The notes beneath the pieces are model-generated. The model was given only the letters and a program-made list of their open reading frames with translations, was not told where the DNA came from and did not search any database. 64,000 nt of DNA from an uncultured Clostridia bacterium (GTDB lineage Bacteria; Bacillota; Clostridia; Monoglobales; Monoglobaceae): positions 22,669 to 86,668 of the forward strand of contig CANQQJ010000011.1 of the NCBI GenBank assembly GCA_947625905.1. The letters are read 5' to 3'. Below, piece by piece: positions 27,760 to 36,600 of this stretch. A program made the translations under genes and the position numbers. Each line of letters opens with the position of its first letter. Positions within the stretch are counted from its first letter, which is position 1.

Positions 27760-28962
27760 TTACTTGGCGAATAATTTGTCCGCCAGCTCACAGCCGCGCT
27801 CGGTGAACACGCCCGTCTTTTCGGCCTCGGCCTCGGTGAATGACTTAATGCCGCTCGGCTTCTCGTCATTGCTTGAGTACAGCATGTAGGGTATGGGAGC
27901 CGCCGAATGGGTGCGCGTCGCCAGGGGCGTGGGGTGGTCGGGCATGAGCAGAACGCGAAAATCCTCGCCGCAGCCTCTCAGATATTCCAGCACAGGCGCG
28001 ACTATCTTTTGGTCGATCAGCTCGATCGCCCTGACCTTGTTGTCGATCTCGTGCCTGTGGCCCGCCTCGTCGGGAGCCTCGAGATGAATATAAACAAAGT
28101 CGCCGCCGTTTTTAAGAGCATTCACCGCCGCCTCGGCCTTGCCGTCGAAGTTGGTGTTGATGTTGCCCGTGGCACCCTCGATGTCGGGCACGTTAAGCCC
28201 CGCGCAGATGCCGATCCCCTTGATGAGGTCGACCGCCGAAACTACGGTGCCGCTGACGCCGAAGCGCTCGGCGTAGGTCGTGAGGTTCGGCTTTGTGCCG
28301 TTGCCCCATATCCATATCGAATTGGCGGGATTGAGGCCCCGCTCTATCCTCGCCTTGTTTATCGGATGGTCCTTGAGCAGCTCATAGCTCTTTTTCATCA
28401 AATTCAGAATGGTCTCGTCCTTGGGCAGGTACGGGCCGATCACCCTGTCCGAAATATCGTGGGGCGGGGTCAGCTCAAACTCGTTTTTCTTGTTGTGCCA
28501 AACCATAAGGTGGCGGTAGCTGAAGCCGCCGAAAAACTCGTATTCCCCGCAGCCCAAATTTTCGTTCACATATTTGATAAGCTCGCGGGCCTCCTCGGTC
28601 GAGATCTCGTCGGCGCTGTAGTCGAGCATGGTCTTGTCCTCGTAATTCGGCTCGTCCGACAATGTGACGACGTTGGTCCTGAAGGTCGTGTCGGTAAGCT
28701 CAAGAGGCACGTTCATCGAGACCGCCTCAAGCGGCGAGCGGCCCGTGTAATATTTTTGCGGGTCGTAGCCGAAGACCGCCAGATTGGCCACATCGCTTCC
28801 CGGGGGCAGATCATCGGGCACGGTCCTCACCATTCCCGCCTCTGAGAGTTTTGCCAGCGCGTCAATATTCGGCTTGTTTGCCGCCTCAAGAGGCGTCCTG
28901 CCGCCCAGTTCCTCCACCGGAGTGTCCGCCGCGCCGTCGGTCAATATAACAACATATTTCAT
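27760..28962 (-). CDS. apgM: Cofactor-independent phosphoglycerate mutase (ApgM-type)
   Basis: 'MKYVVILTDGAADTPVEELGGRTPLEAANKPNIDALAKLSEAGMVRTVPDDLPPGSDVANLAVFGYDP'. Confidence 0.9.
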   Translation of the reverse strand: MKYVVILTDGAADTPVEELGGRTPLEAANKPNIDALAKLSEAGMVRTVPDDLPPGSDVANLAVFGYDPQKYYTGRSPLEAVSMNVPLELTDTTFRTNVVTLSDEPNYEDKTMLDYSADEISTEEARELIKYVNENLGCGEYEFFGGFSYRHLMVWHNKKNEFELTPPHDISDRVIGPYLPKDETILNLMKKSYELLKDHPINKARIERGLNPANSIWIWGNGTKPNLTTYAERFGVSGTVVSAVDLIKGIGICAGLNVPDIEGATGNINTNFDGKAEAAVNALKNGGDFVYIHLEAPDEAGHRHEIDNKVRAIELIDQKIVAPVLEYLRGCGEDFRVLLMPDHPTPLATRTHSAAPIPYMLYSSNDEKPSGIKSFTEAEAEKTGVFTERGCELADKLFAK

Positions 28963-29209
28963 AGTTCTCACCTCGTGATCAATTTAAGCAATCCTTAATA
29001 TTATACAATGGTTTTCCCCGGTTGTCAACGGCGGAACAGGGGATTTGCGGAATTTTTAACAAATTTTAACGCTGTAAATTATTGAAAATTCCCGTTTATT
29101 TAAATCGCTTTTTGTTATAATATACAAAAATATCAATTGGGCTTGCATTTTAAATCTTATTGGGTTAAACTGTAAGAGTATTACACAGCTTATATAGGAG
29201 GTTTTTTGT

Positions 29210-30310
29210 ATGAGCGGAATCAAAAGGATCGGCGTTATGACCGCCGGCGGCGACTGTCCCGGACTGAACGCGGTGATCAGAGCGGTTGTTAAGACCGCTA
29301 TACAGGAGTACGGCCTTGAGGTCGTGGGAATAAAACACGGCTACCGCGGACTGTATCTGGGCGGAGACGAGTTTGTGCCCCTCGGCCTGCACGATGTCTC
29401 GGGCATCATCTCAAGAGGCGGAACGATACTCTACAGTTCCAACAAAGACAACCTGTTTGACTACAATTATGTTGACGAGCAAGGCCGCAGGCAGCGCGGC
29501 GACGTGTCGGACAAAGGCGTTGAGAATCTCGAAAAAGCGGGGATAGACGCCATGATCATAATCGGCGGCGACGGAACGCTGACCTCGGCCAGAGATTTTT
29601 CCCGCAAGGGCGTCAAGATAATCGGCGTGCCCAAGACTATAGACAACGACTTGTCGTCGACCGACACCACGTTCGGATTTGACACGGCGGTCGCCACGGC
29701 CACCGAGTCCATAGACCGCCTGAGGACCACCGCCGAATCCCACAGCAGGATAATCGTCGTTGAGGTAATGGGAAGATACGCGGGCTTTATCGCCATCGCG
29801 TCGGCTCTCGCGGGCGGCGCGGACGCGGCCCTGATACCCGAGATACCCTATGACATAAACAAGGTCGCCGAGACTGTAAAAGCGAACAGGGCCCGCGGCA
29901 AAAACTTTGCCTTGGTCGTAGTCGCGGAGGGCGCGAAGCCCAAGGACGGCGGCGTCGTTATATCAAAGATCGTCGAGAGCAGCCCCGACCCGATCAGACT
30001 TGGCGGCATAGGCACGGTTATCGCGGGTCAGCTGGAAGAACTGGCGGGTCTTGAGTGCCGCGCCACGATCCTGGGCCACACCCAGCGCGGAGGCACACCC
30101 ACGGCCAACGACAGGATCCTGTCCACCCGCTACGGTGCGTACGCGGTGGAGCTGCTCATGAATGGCAAGTTCGGCAACATGGTGACGCTGAACGGCGCCG
30201 ATCTGGGCTATGCATCGCTCGAAAACGTGATCGGCAAAAACAAGGCCGTTGAAAAAGACGGCTATTGGATCAAGACCGCCAGAGCGGTGCACATGTGCCT
30301 GGGAGATTAA
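29210..30310 (+). CDS. pfkA: 6-phosphofructokinase
   Basis: 'IGVMTAGGDCPGLNAVIRAVV', 'IIIGGDGTLTSARDF', 'GVPKTIDNDLSSTDTTFGFDTAV', 'GHTQRGGTPTANDR'. Confidence 0.93.
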   Translation: MSGIKRIGVMTAGGDCPGLNAVIRAVVKTAIQEYGLEVVGIKHGYRGLYLGGDEFVPLGLHDVSGIISRGGTILYSSNKDNLFDYNYVDEQGRRQRGDVSDKGVENLEKAGIDAMIIIGGDGTLTSARDFSRKGVKIIGVPKTIDNDLSSTDTTFGFDTAVATATESIDRLRTTAESHSRIIVVEVMGRYAGFIAIASALAGGADAALIPEIPYDINKVAETVKANRARGKNFALVVVAEGAKPKDGGVVISKIVESSPDPIRLGGIGTVIAGQLEELAGLECRATILGHTQRGGTPTANDRILSTRYGAYAVELLMNGKFGNMVTLNGADLGYASLENVIGKNKAVEKDGYWIKTARAVHMCLGD

Positions 30311-30530
30311 TATTTATATTTTTTAACAAAAATATAAATATCGGAAAAAGCCGCTGTGAGCGGTGCACATATGCCCGGGGGATTATTTTTCATATTTTTT
30401 AACAAAAATATAAATATCGGAAAAAGCCGGCCTTGAGCGGTGCACATATACCCGGGGGATTATTTTTCATATTTTTTAACAAAAATATGAAAATCGGAAA
30501 AAGCCGCCGTGAGCGGTGCACATATGCGCT
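30282..30530 (+). repeat. Tandem repeat (3 full + 1 partial copy, 76/77/76-bp period) starting inside the pfkA 3' end and including a hairpin
   Basis: GAGCGGTGCACAT at 30282, 30358, 30435 and 30511; each full copy contains TATTTTTTAACAAAAATA and atcggaaaaagccg. Confidence 0.93.
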
Positions 30531-30563
30531 TGCGAATAATTTAAAAAAATTTTAAAAAAAGTG

Positions 30564-30592
30564 TTGCAATCGCGAAAATATTGTGTTATAAT
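30564..30592 (+). promoter_or_regulatory. Promoter of rpmE
   Basis: TTGCAA, 17-bp spacer, TATAAT. Confidence 0.7.
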
Positions 30593-30669
30593 GTTTTGGT
30601 TGCAATTTGAAGGGTAAATAATGGAGCGTAAGCTCTTGTTCATATTAAAATCGAAAGAGGTGAAACACA

Positions 30670-30873
30670 GTGAAAGAGAAAATTCATCCGAATTATCAGC
30701 AGACGCAGATCAGATGCGCTTGCGGAAACGTTATTGACACGGGCTCCACAAAGAAGGACATCCGTATAGAAATTTGCTCGGCCTGCCATCCTTTCTACAC
30801 AGGAAAGCAGAAGCTGGTTGACACCGGCGGCAGAGTTGACAAGTTCAGAAGACGTTACGGTCTTGACAAATAG
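30670..30873 (+). CDS. rpmE: 50S ribosomal protein L31 (zinc-binding C+ type)
   Basis: '[27 protein letters not shown]...[32 protein letters not shown]' with CxC and CxxC. Confidence 0.97.
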   Translation: MKEKIHPNYQQTQIRCACGNVIDTGSTKKDIRIEICSACHPFYTGKQKLVDTGGRVDKFRRRYGLDK

Positions 30874-30918
30874 TCGGGATCGTATACCGGACTTTGACAC
30901 AGTCAATATCAAGAACAT

Positions 30919-30948
30919 AAAACCGCGGCTCTTATGCGCCGCGGTTTT
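30919..30948 (+). terminator. Terminator of rpmE (near-identical copy at 32838-32867)
   Basis: AAAACCGCGGC-TCTTATGC-GCCGCGGTTTTT. Confidence 0.9.
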
Positions 30949-30953
30949 TCTTG

Positions 30954-31238
30954 CTATTTTATGTTTATCTGTATTTCTTTTCCCAAAGACCTGACAACTT
31001 TGGCAAGAAAATCCAAGGACGGATTATACGTCCCGCTTTCCAGCCGCGAAATATTTGATTTTCGAGTCCCGACGCGGAGCGCCAGTTCTTCCTGAGTTAT
31101 GTTCTGCTTGGCCCGCTCGTCAATTATCTGAGAGATTATCTCGTATCTGGGCTTAAGTCTTTCATACTCGGCCTTAAACTCGGGGTCTTTCATCAACAGC
31201 TCTTTTGCCGCTTCAAATTTAATGCCTGCCTTATTCAT
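30954..31238 (-). CDS. XRE-family antitoxin (HigA-like)
   Basis: HTH 'ERAKQNITQEELALRVGTRKSNISRLESGTYNPSLDFLAKVVRSLGKEIQI'; directly downstream of the RelE/HigB-like ORF. Confidence 0.85.
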   Translation of the reverse strand: MNKAGIKFEAAKELLMKDPEFKAEYERLKPRYEIISQIIDERAKQNITQEELALRVGTRKSNISRLESGTYNPSLDFLAKVVRSLGKEIQINIK

Positions 31239-31596
31239 TTTCATTCCTTCTTTCATAATCATTCTTATATTTTAGCGCGCGTTCCAACTCGGTTTTTGGT
31301 GTTTTATTTGCCTTCTTTGTAAATCCGTGAAGCAAAACAAAAGTGTTGTTTTGATATGTAAAATAAAATATCCTTGAAATATCCGAGGAAAATTTCACGC
31401 GCAATTCAAACAAATCCTTATACTTACCGCCCGATATTGGTTTTGTATATGGTTCGCGCAAATTAATTCCGTGCTTTTTTAAAAGCTCAATTTCCATAAA
31501 GGCTTTTGCCCGCATTTTCGAATTTAATGCTAATAAATATTCCAACACGGGTATTTTTCCGTTTTCTTTTTGATAGAACTCCACATTCCAATCCAT
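31231..31596 (-). CDS. RelE/HigB-like (phage Gp49-type) toxin
   Basis: 'PVLEYLLALNSKMRAKAFMEIELLKKHG...YKDLFELRVKFSSDISRIFYFTYQNNTFVLLHGFTKKANKTPKTELERA'. Confidence 0.88.
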   Translation of the reverse strand: MDWNVEFYQKENGKIPVLEYLLALNSKMRAKAFMEIELLKKHGINLREPYTKPISGGKYKDLFELRVKFSSDISRIFYFTYQNNTFVLLHGFTKKANKTPKTELERALKYKNDYERRNENE

Positions 31597-31629
31597 TATA
31601 CTCTCTCCGATTTTATTATTATACATATT

Positions 31630-31651
31630 AAGTTATCATATAAGATAACTT
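31630..31651. promoter_or_regulatory. Putative operator palindrome upstream of the higBA-like module
   Basis: Perfect inverted repeat AAGTTATC-ATATAA-GATAACTT next to a minus-strand TTGACA (31653-31658). Confidence 0.6.
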
Positions 31652-31738
31652 TTGTCAAGCATAAAATTTTTAATATTCGGGAACTTTTAGACTATATTTG
31701 CCGTCTAATTAAATATAAACCAAAAAAGGAGATTTATC

Positions 31739-32722
31739 ATGTTTAAAAAACTTTTGACTGTTGCGGTGATTTTTGTGATCATTGCAGGTTGTTTCACCGC
31801 ATTATGTTTTGCTGATGAAAATATCGCGAACGAGGCTGAAAATAACGCCGCCGAAAGCTTGAGCCTAAAAATAAACGGCGTTGAACGTATAGAAGTCCGA
31901 TCAAGCGGCAGCGGACACTCCGGCGAAAACAATTATATTACCGGAGATCAAAACGAAATTAAATATATAATTAACACTATTAATTCATTTGATTTAATAG
32001 ATGACGGGAAAAAGATATACGGAGCCGACGGCCGATCGGACAGTATATATGTATATTACAATGACGGCAGCAAAAAATTTCTCGATCGGTTTTCGGGAAG
32101 AATACATTATAATGATGAAAAGCAATACGGCATAAAGGATCTGAAAGGGATATTCGAATTAATTTCCGCGTTTAAAACAAAGGAATTTGTGTTAAACCAC
32201 GAGGTTACATTCGAGCCTTCGGATTGGGCGAAAGCCGATGTAGACAAGGCTATATCACTCGGACTTGTTCCGAAAGAAAATCGAATTGATTACACGGGTG
32301 ACATAACACGGCTTGACGCCTGCCGCCTTTTAAATAATTTGATGCCGATCGCTGAAAATGTCGAAACCGAAAAATCATCGTTTTCCGATACGAGCGATGA
32401 AAATATTGCAAATTTGTACAGTTTGGGAATAAATAACGGCAAGACCGAAACCCGTTTCTGCCCGTATGATTACATTATGCGGAAGGAATTTGCGAAAATC
32501 CTCGCGAAAGCCTCCGAGGTTTTAAAAATTGATGCCGAGTCCGCAAAACCTAAAATGTACGCCGATCAAGGCGAGATCTCCGATTGGGCAAAAAGCTCTA
32601 TCGACAAAACGACGGCTCTCGGCTTGCTTGAAGGTAACGGCGGCAAATTCAGGCCTAAAGACAGCATAACCAAAGAAGAGGTTATAACAATATTATTGAG
32701 ACTGCATGAGATGATTGAATAA
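31739..32722 (+). CDS. Secreted protein with SLH-like domains
   Basis: Signal peptide; 'PSDWAKADVDKAISLGLVPKE', 'SFSDTSDENIANLYSLGINNGKTETRFCPYDYIMRKEFAKIL', 'SDWAKSSIDKTTALGLLEGNGGKFRPKDSITKEEVITILLR'. Confidence 0.75.
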   Translation: MFKKLLTVAVIFVIIAGCFTALCFADENIANEAENNAAESLSLKINGVERIEVRSSGSGHSGENNYITGDQNEIKYIINTINSFDLIDDGKKIYGADGRSDSIYVYYNDGSKKFLDRFSGRIHYNDEKQYGIKDLKGIFELISAFKTKEFVLNHEVTFEPSDWAKADVDKAISLGLVPKENRIDYTGDITRLDACRLLNNLMPIAENVETEKSSFSDTSDENIANLYSLGINNGKTETRFCPYDYIMRKEFAKILAKASEVLKIDAESAKPKMYADQGEISDWAKSSIDKTTALGLLEGNGGKFRPKDSITKEEVITILLRLHEMIE

Positions 32723-32837
32723 AAAGTATTATAAACACATTAAAATACCCGAAAAGGCCGATGTATGCATACGCCTATACAATTGGTTTTACATTTTTAT
32801 AATAGCAAGACGGAAAATACGCTGATACGATTAATTT

Positions 32838-32867
32838 AAAACCGCGGCTCTTATGTGCCGCGGTTTT
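32838..32867 (+). terminator. Terminator, near-identical to the rpmE terminator
   Basis: AAAACCGCGGC-TCTTATGT-GCCGCGGTTTTT; one mismatch against 30919-30948 over about 34 nt. Confidence 0.88.
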
Positions 32868-32999
32868 TCTTTTACCTGAAACGGCGTTTTTTGAACATGA
32901 ACGGGTATTGTAAACGCGCGCGTATTATGGTAGAATATAATATATTGATCTAAAAAATAAATCGCGCAAAAAAACGCGCGCGGGGGAGGCGTATTAATA

Positions 33000-33635
33000 A
33001 TGAAGATAAAAAGATTTGTTTCGGCGGTCCTGGCTGTTTGCATGGCGCTAACTTTGGCGCCGTCTTTGGCATTTGCCGGGGACGGCGATGTGGTGTGGCC
33101 CGTCACCCGCATGCCCGAGCTTTCGGAGCTTGAGGCGGCAAACGGCGTGATCTATATGGGCACGTCGGGAGAGACAGCATGCGAGGGCGGCAAGTATATT
33201 ATAACCGTATGCCGTGACGGAAACAGCGAAAATGAGGCGTCGGTCAGCCTCGCCACCGTAGACGTGTCCGCGAAAATAAAAGAGGACTATGATATTTTAT
33301 CGGACAATATAGAGTATTACGACATCGGCGGCACGGTGATGGAGCGCAACGCGGGCACAGACGCCATGGAGAAGGTCGAGGAATACACCGAAAGCGTCAA
33401 TGATATCAGCGAGGAACTCGCTGCAAACGCGGCCGAAAGCTCCGCCGCGCCTCAAAGCGAGCTGGCTAAGATAAAAGAAGCCGAAACGGGCGAGAAAGCG
33501 CGAGCGCTCAGCCCCGAGGGCGAGCTGATGTCGGACAAGGAATTTTTTGACCGAGATAATCGAAAGCTACGGCGGCGCGGAAATGACGGCCGACGAGTAC
33601 ACCAAAAACTCCGAGAAATTAAACGACAGCGTTAG
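33000..33635 (+). CDS. N-terminal part (signal peptide + Calx-beta-like start) of a giant SLH surface protein, separated by a frameshift at the T6 run 33543-33548
   Basis: 'MKIKRFVSAVLAVCMALTLAPSLAFAG' signal peptide. After T6 the frame gives a basic, non-homologous tail; the +1 frame continues 'LTEIIESYGGAEMTADEYTKNSEKLNDS'. Confidence 0.7.
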   Translation: MKIKRFVSAVLAVCMALTLAPSLAFAGDGDVVWPVTRMPELSELEAANGVIYMGTSGETACEGGKYIITVCRDGNSENEASVSLATVDVSAKIKEDYDILSDNIEYYDIGGTVMERNAGTDAMEKVEEYTESVNDISEELAANAAESSAAPQSELAKIKEAETGEKARALSPEGELMSDKEFFDRDNRKLRRRGNDGRRVHQKLREIKRQR

Positions 33636-36600
33636 GGAGAACATCGCCGACTACATCGCCGTGTCGTCCTTATCCCGCATTACCTTCGCTCCCGGCGAGA
33701 CCGAAAAGCAAATCGAGATCGAGACCTTCGGCGACAGGGAACCCGAGGCGGATGAGATATTCTCGCTTCTGCTGTCGTCTCCCGAAGGCGCGGAGCTGGG
33801 CGGCCAAAACGCGGCGACGGTGACCATAGAAAACGACGATCCCAAAGAGACCGCGTACGTGGGCTTTGATTCCGAAAGCGCCGAGCTGACCGACGGCTGC
33901 GTCACGGTCAAGCGATACGGCGCGGATTACGACATGGTCTCGGCAGACATGCTGCTTGAGAGCGGCGAGAGCAAAACTATATATTTTAAGCCCTGCGAGA
34001 CCGAGGTGAAGGTGCCTCTTGACACAAGCGGCAGCGGCAGGCAGACCGTGGCCCTGCAAAATTTCAAGGGCTGCGAGGCGGGAGACATAACCTCATGCGC
34101 GGTAAGCTTCGGAGCCTCCGCCGAGGGGCTGACACTCAAGGAGATAAAGGACGCGGCGGCACTGCCCGAGCCCGATGACGGGATCGTCGAGGCCGCCAAA
34201 AAGAATCCGCCTCCTCCGCCTGTCTATGATCATACCCAATCGTTTTACCTTGACAACACAAAGGACCTTCATGCGGCAAACCCCGGAAAAGACCCTTCGG
34301 ATCCGAATAACGAGCTGAGGCTCAAGGTGTATTACGATCCGTCGCAGTTTGACGAGGCGGGAAATCTTTACGGCAGGATCATAGACGAAAGCTATGCCGG
34401 AGGCGCTTATGTGGGAAACTATTATTTCCCGCAGTCGTTTGAGACCGGCGTGTTTTCCGGAGCCAACCAGTGGAAGACCTGCCGCCGCTCGGAGTGGCGC
34501 AAGGAAGGCTACGACGATTCGCCGAACGGATATATATTCCTTGAATGGTACGACTGGCGCACATGGAACAACGGAAAAAGCACCGCCAAGCTTAATAATA
34601 TAGACCACGAGCAATACGGATATTACGCGGCCGACTGGCTGAATGCCCCGAGTCTTAATATCTCTCCGGACTGGGCAAACGGCCTGATCATGGTTATGGA
34701 TGACAGCGCTCTTGAGATAAGCCGCATATATAAGGGCGGAAAATTCGGCAGAACGAGGACCGCTGTCACATCGCTCGCCACGTCAACTAACGGAAACGGT
34801 GAAAAAGAGTTTATGCCTCAAAAGGTCAAGGGCAGTCTGCGCGTCAGCGCTTCCGACGAGGAAAAGAACAAGACGCCCGATCCGACCATAAAACTCTACG
34901 GTATCGCGGCGATGTTCAGAAAATTCAGAGTGAACGTCGAGCAGCCCGGCACTATGGAGTTTAAGAGCGAGAGCGGCACAGTGAAAAAGATCCCCGCAGC
35001 CGCGCGCCTTGCAGAGGGACACGCGCTGAGATATTTCGGTCAGGACCTGACCGTTCAATCGACCCCGGCGGGCAGCGACGGCAAGATTTACGGCGAGCTT
35101 ATCGGATACAAGGTCACGCTCAATTACTTAAACTCCGACGCCAAAAAAAGAAGCGCATTCTATTATATGGAGGACGGCCGCAAACCGTCCGAGGCCGCAA
35201 ACGCCGCAATAGGCGAAGTCAGCAAAAAAGACATCGTTTACGCGGAGCGCAAGGAGAGCACCGCGAATATAACGATAGACAAGGACTTTGTCAGAGAGAT
35301 CGACAACAGGCTCAAAGGCGTGTCGGGCAGCGGCGCCGATTGGACGACCGACATAAGCCTTCAGCCCCTCTACGGATACAAGGACATCACGGTCCAAATC
35401 GCCGCGTCAAGCGACGGAACTCTTGAGAATCACAAGGTCGGCATACACGAGGGCGAATACCATTACGGCGATACGCTCTCGCTGGCGGGCATACCCGCCG
35501 ACAGCGGCAAGGTTTTCGCGGGCGTTAAGGTCGAGGGCAGAGCGACCTCCAATTTAAGTGACGAAAAGATCATCGACTGCACGTTATGGTCCGACAGCGG
35601 CGCGCCCGTCTCGCTGACATTGGGCGACAAAAACTGCAAATTTTTTGTCCTGACGCCCGTGTTTAAGAAAAAAAGCGGCAACTACATATCGTTTGAAAAC
35701 GCGGCGAACGGCAGGGTGACTATGCTCAACACGCTGACGCCCGAGCAGATCAGAAAGATCAACGAGGCGCACTCAGACTATAATCTGTCCGAGGATCAGC
35801 TCATATATATCTGTGACCCCGCAGCGGGCGGCGCCGACGAGGCCGAAATGCTGATAAACATGATAACTCCCAAGCCCGGTAAAATATACCGCATTCAGGC
35901 GGTCGGCGCGGAGACCGAAGACGGGCGGCGCTATGTGCCGACCTACACAAACGACCGCAATTTCGGGGCAAGCACCGTGAGCGGCTACACCACGTACATC
36001 ACAGCCGCCGCCGAGATCTCGGACAATATAGTAAAAGTCAATGCCGAGACCCCCGACGCCGAACGTTACGTTCATGCGGAGGGCAGTATAGTCGGAGCGG
36101 AATACACCATAAGGGAGAGCGCGGAAAAAGTCCGCAGCGCGCCCATAGAGGGCCTCAGGGTTTACGGCCCCGGCGTGCTGTCCGAAATGTGGGTGAATAC
36201 TAAAGACAACGGATCGGTAAAAACTCTTTACCCCGAGGAGGTCAGCGACGAGACAGGCGGGAGCGGCCGCTTCAATATTTCGGGAATATACACGCTCGAC
36301 CAATCTTATGTCTTGTATTATACCAACGGGGATATCGAGGGAACCTATCTCGTAAACGGCGAAAATATTGAAAGCCTGTCAAGCGGAAACGCGCCAATAG
36401 TCTTCCAAAGAACGATCGCCCTTGACGATCAATCAAACACTGTCGTGACCGAAAACAAAAACGGATACATCGAGACTCTGCGAAACGACATAACAACACC
36501 GATATTCACAGCCGGCGCGCCGTATTCGACGAACGTTGAGTACAAATTCGCAAGCGACGCAAACAACGTGAACTACAGGACCTCTGACGGCGGAGTGCCG

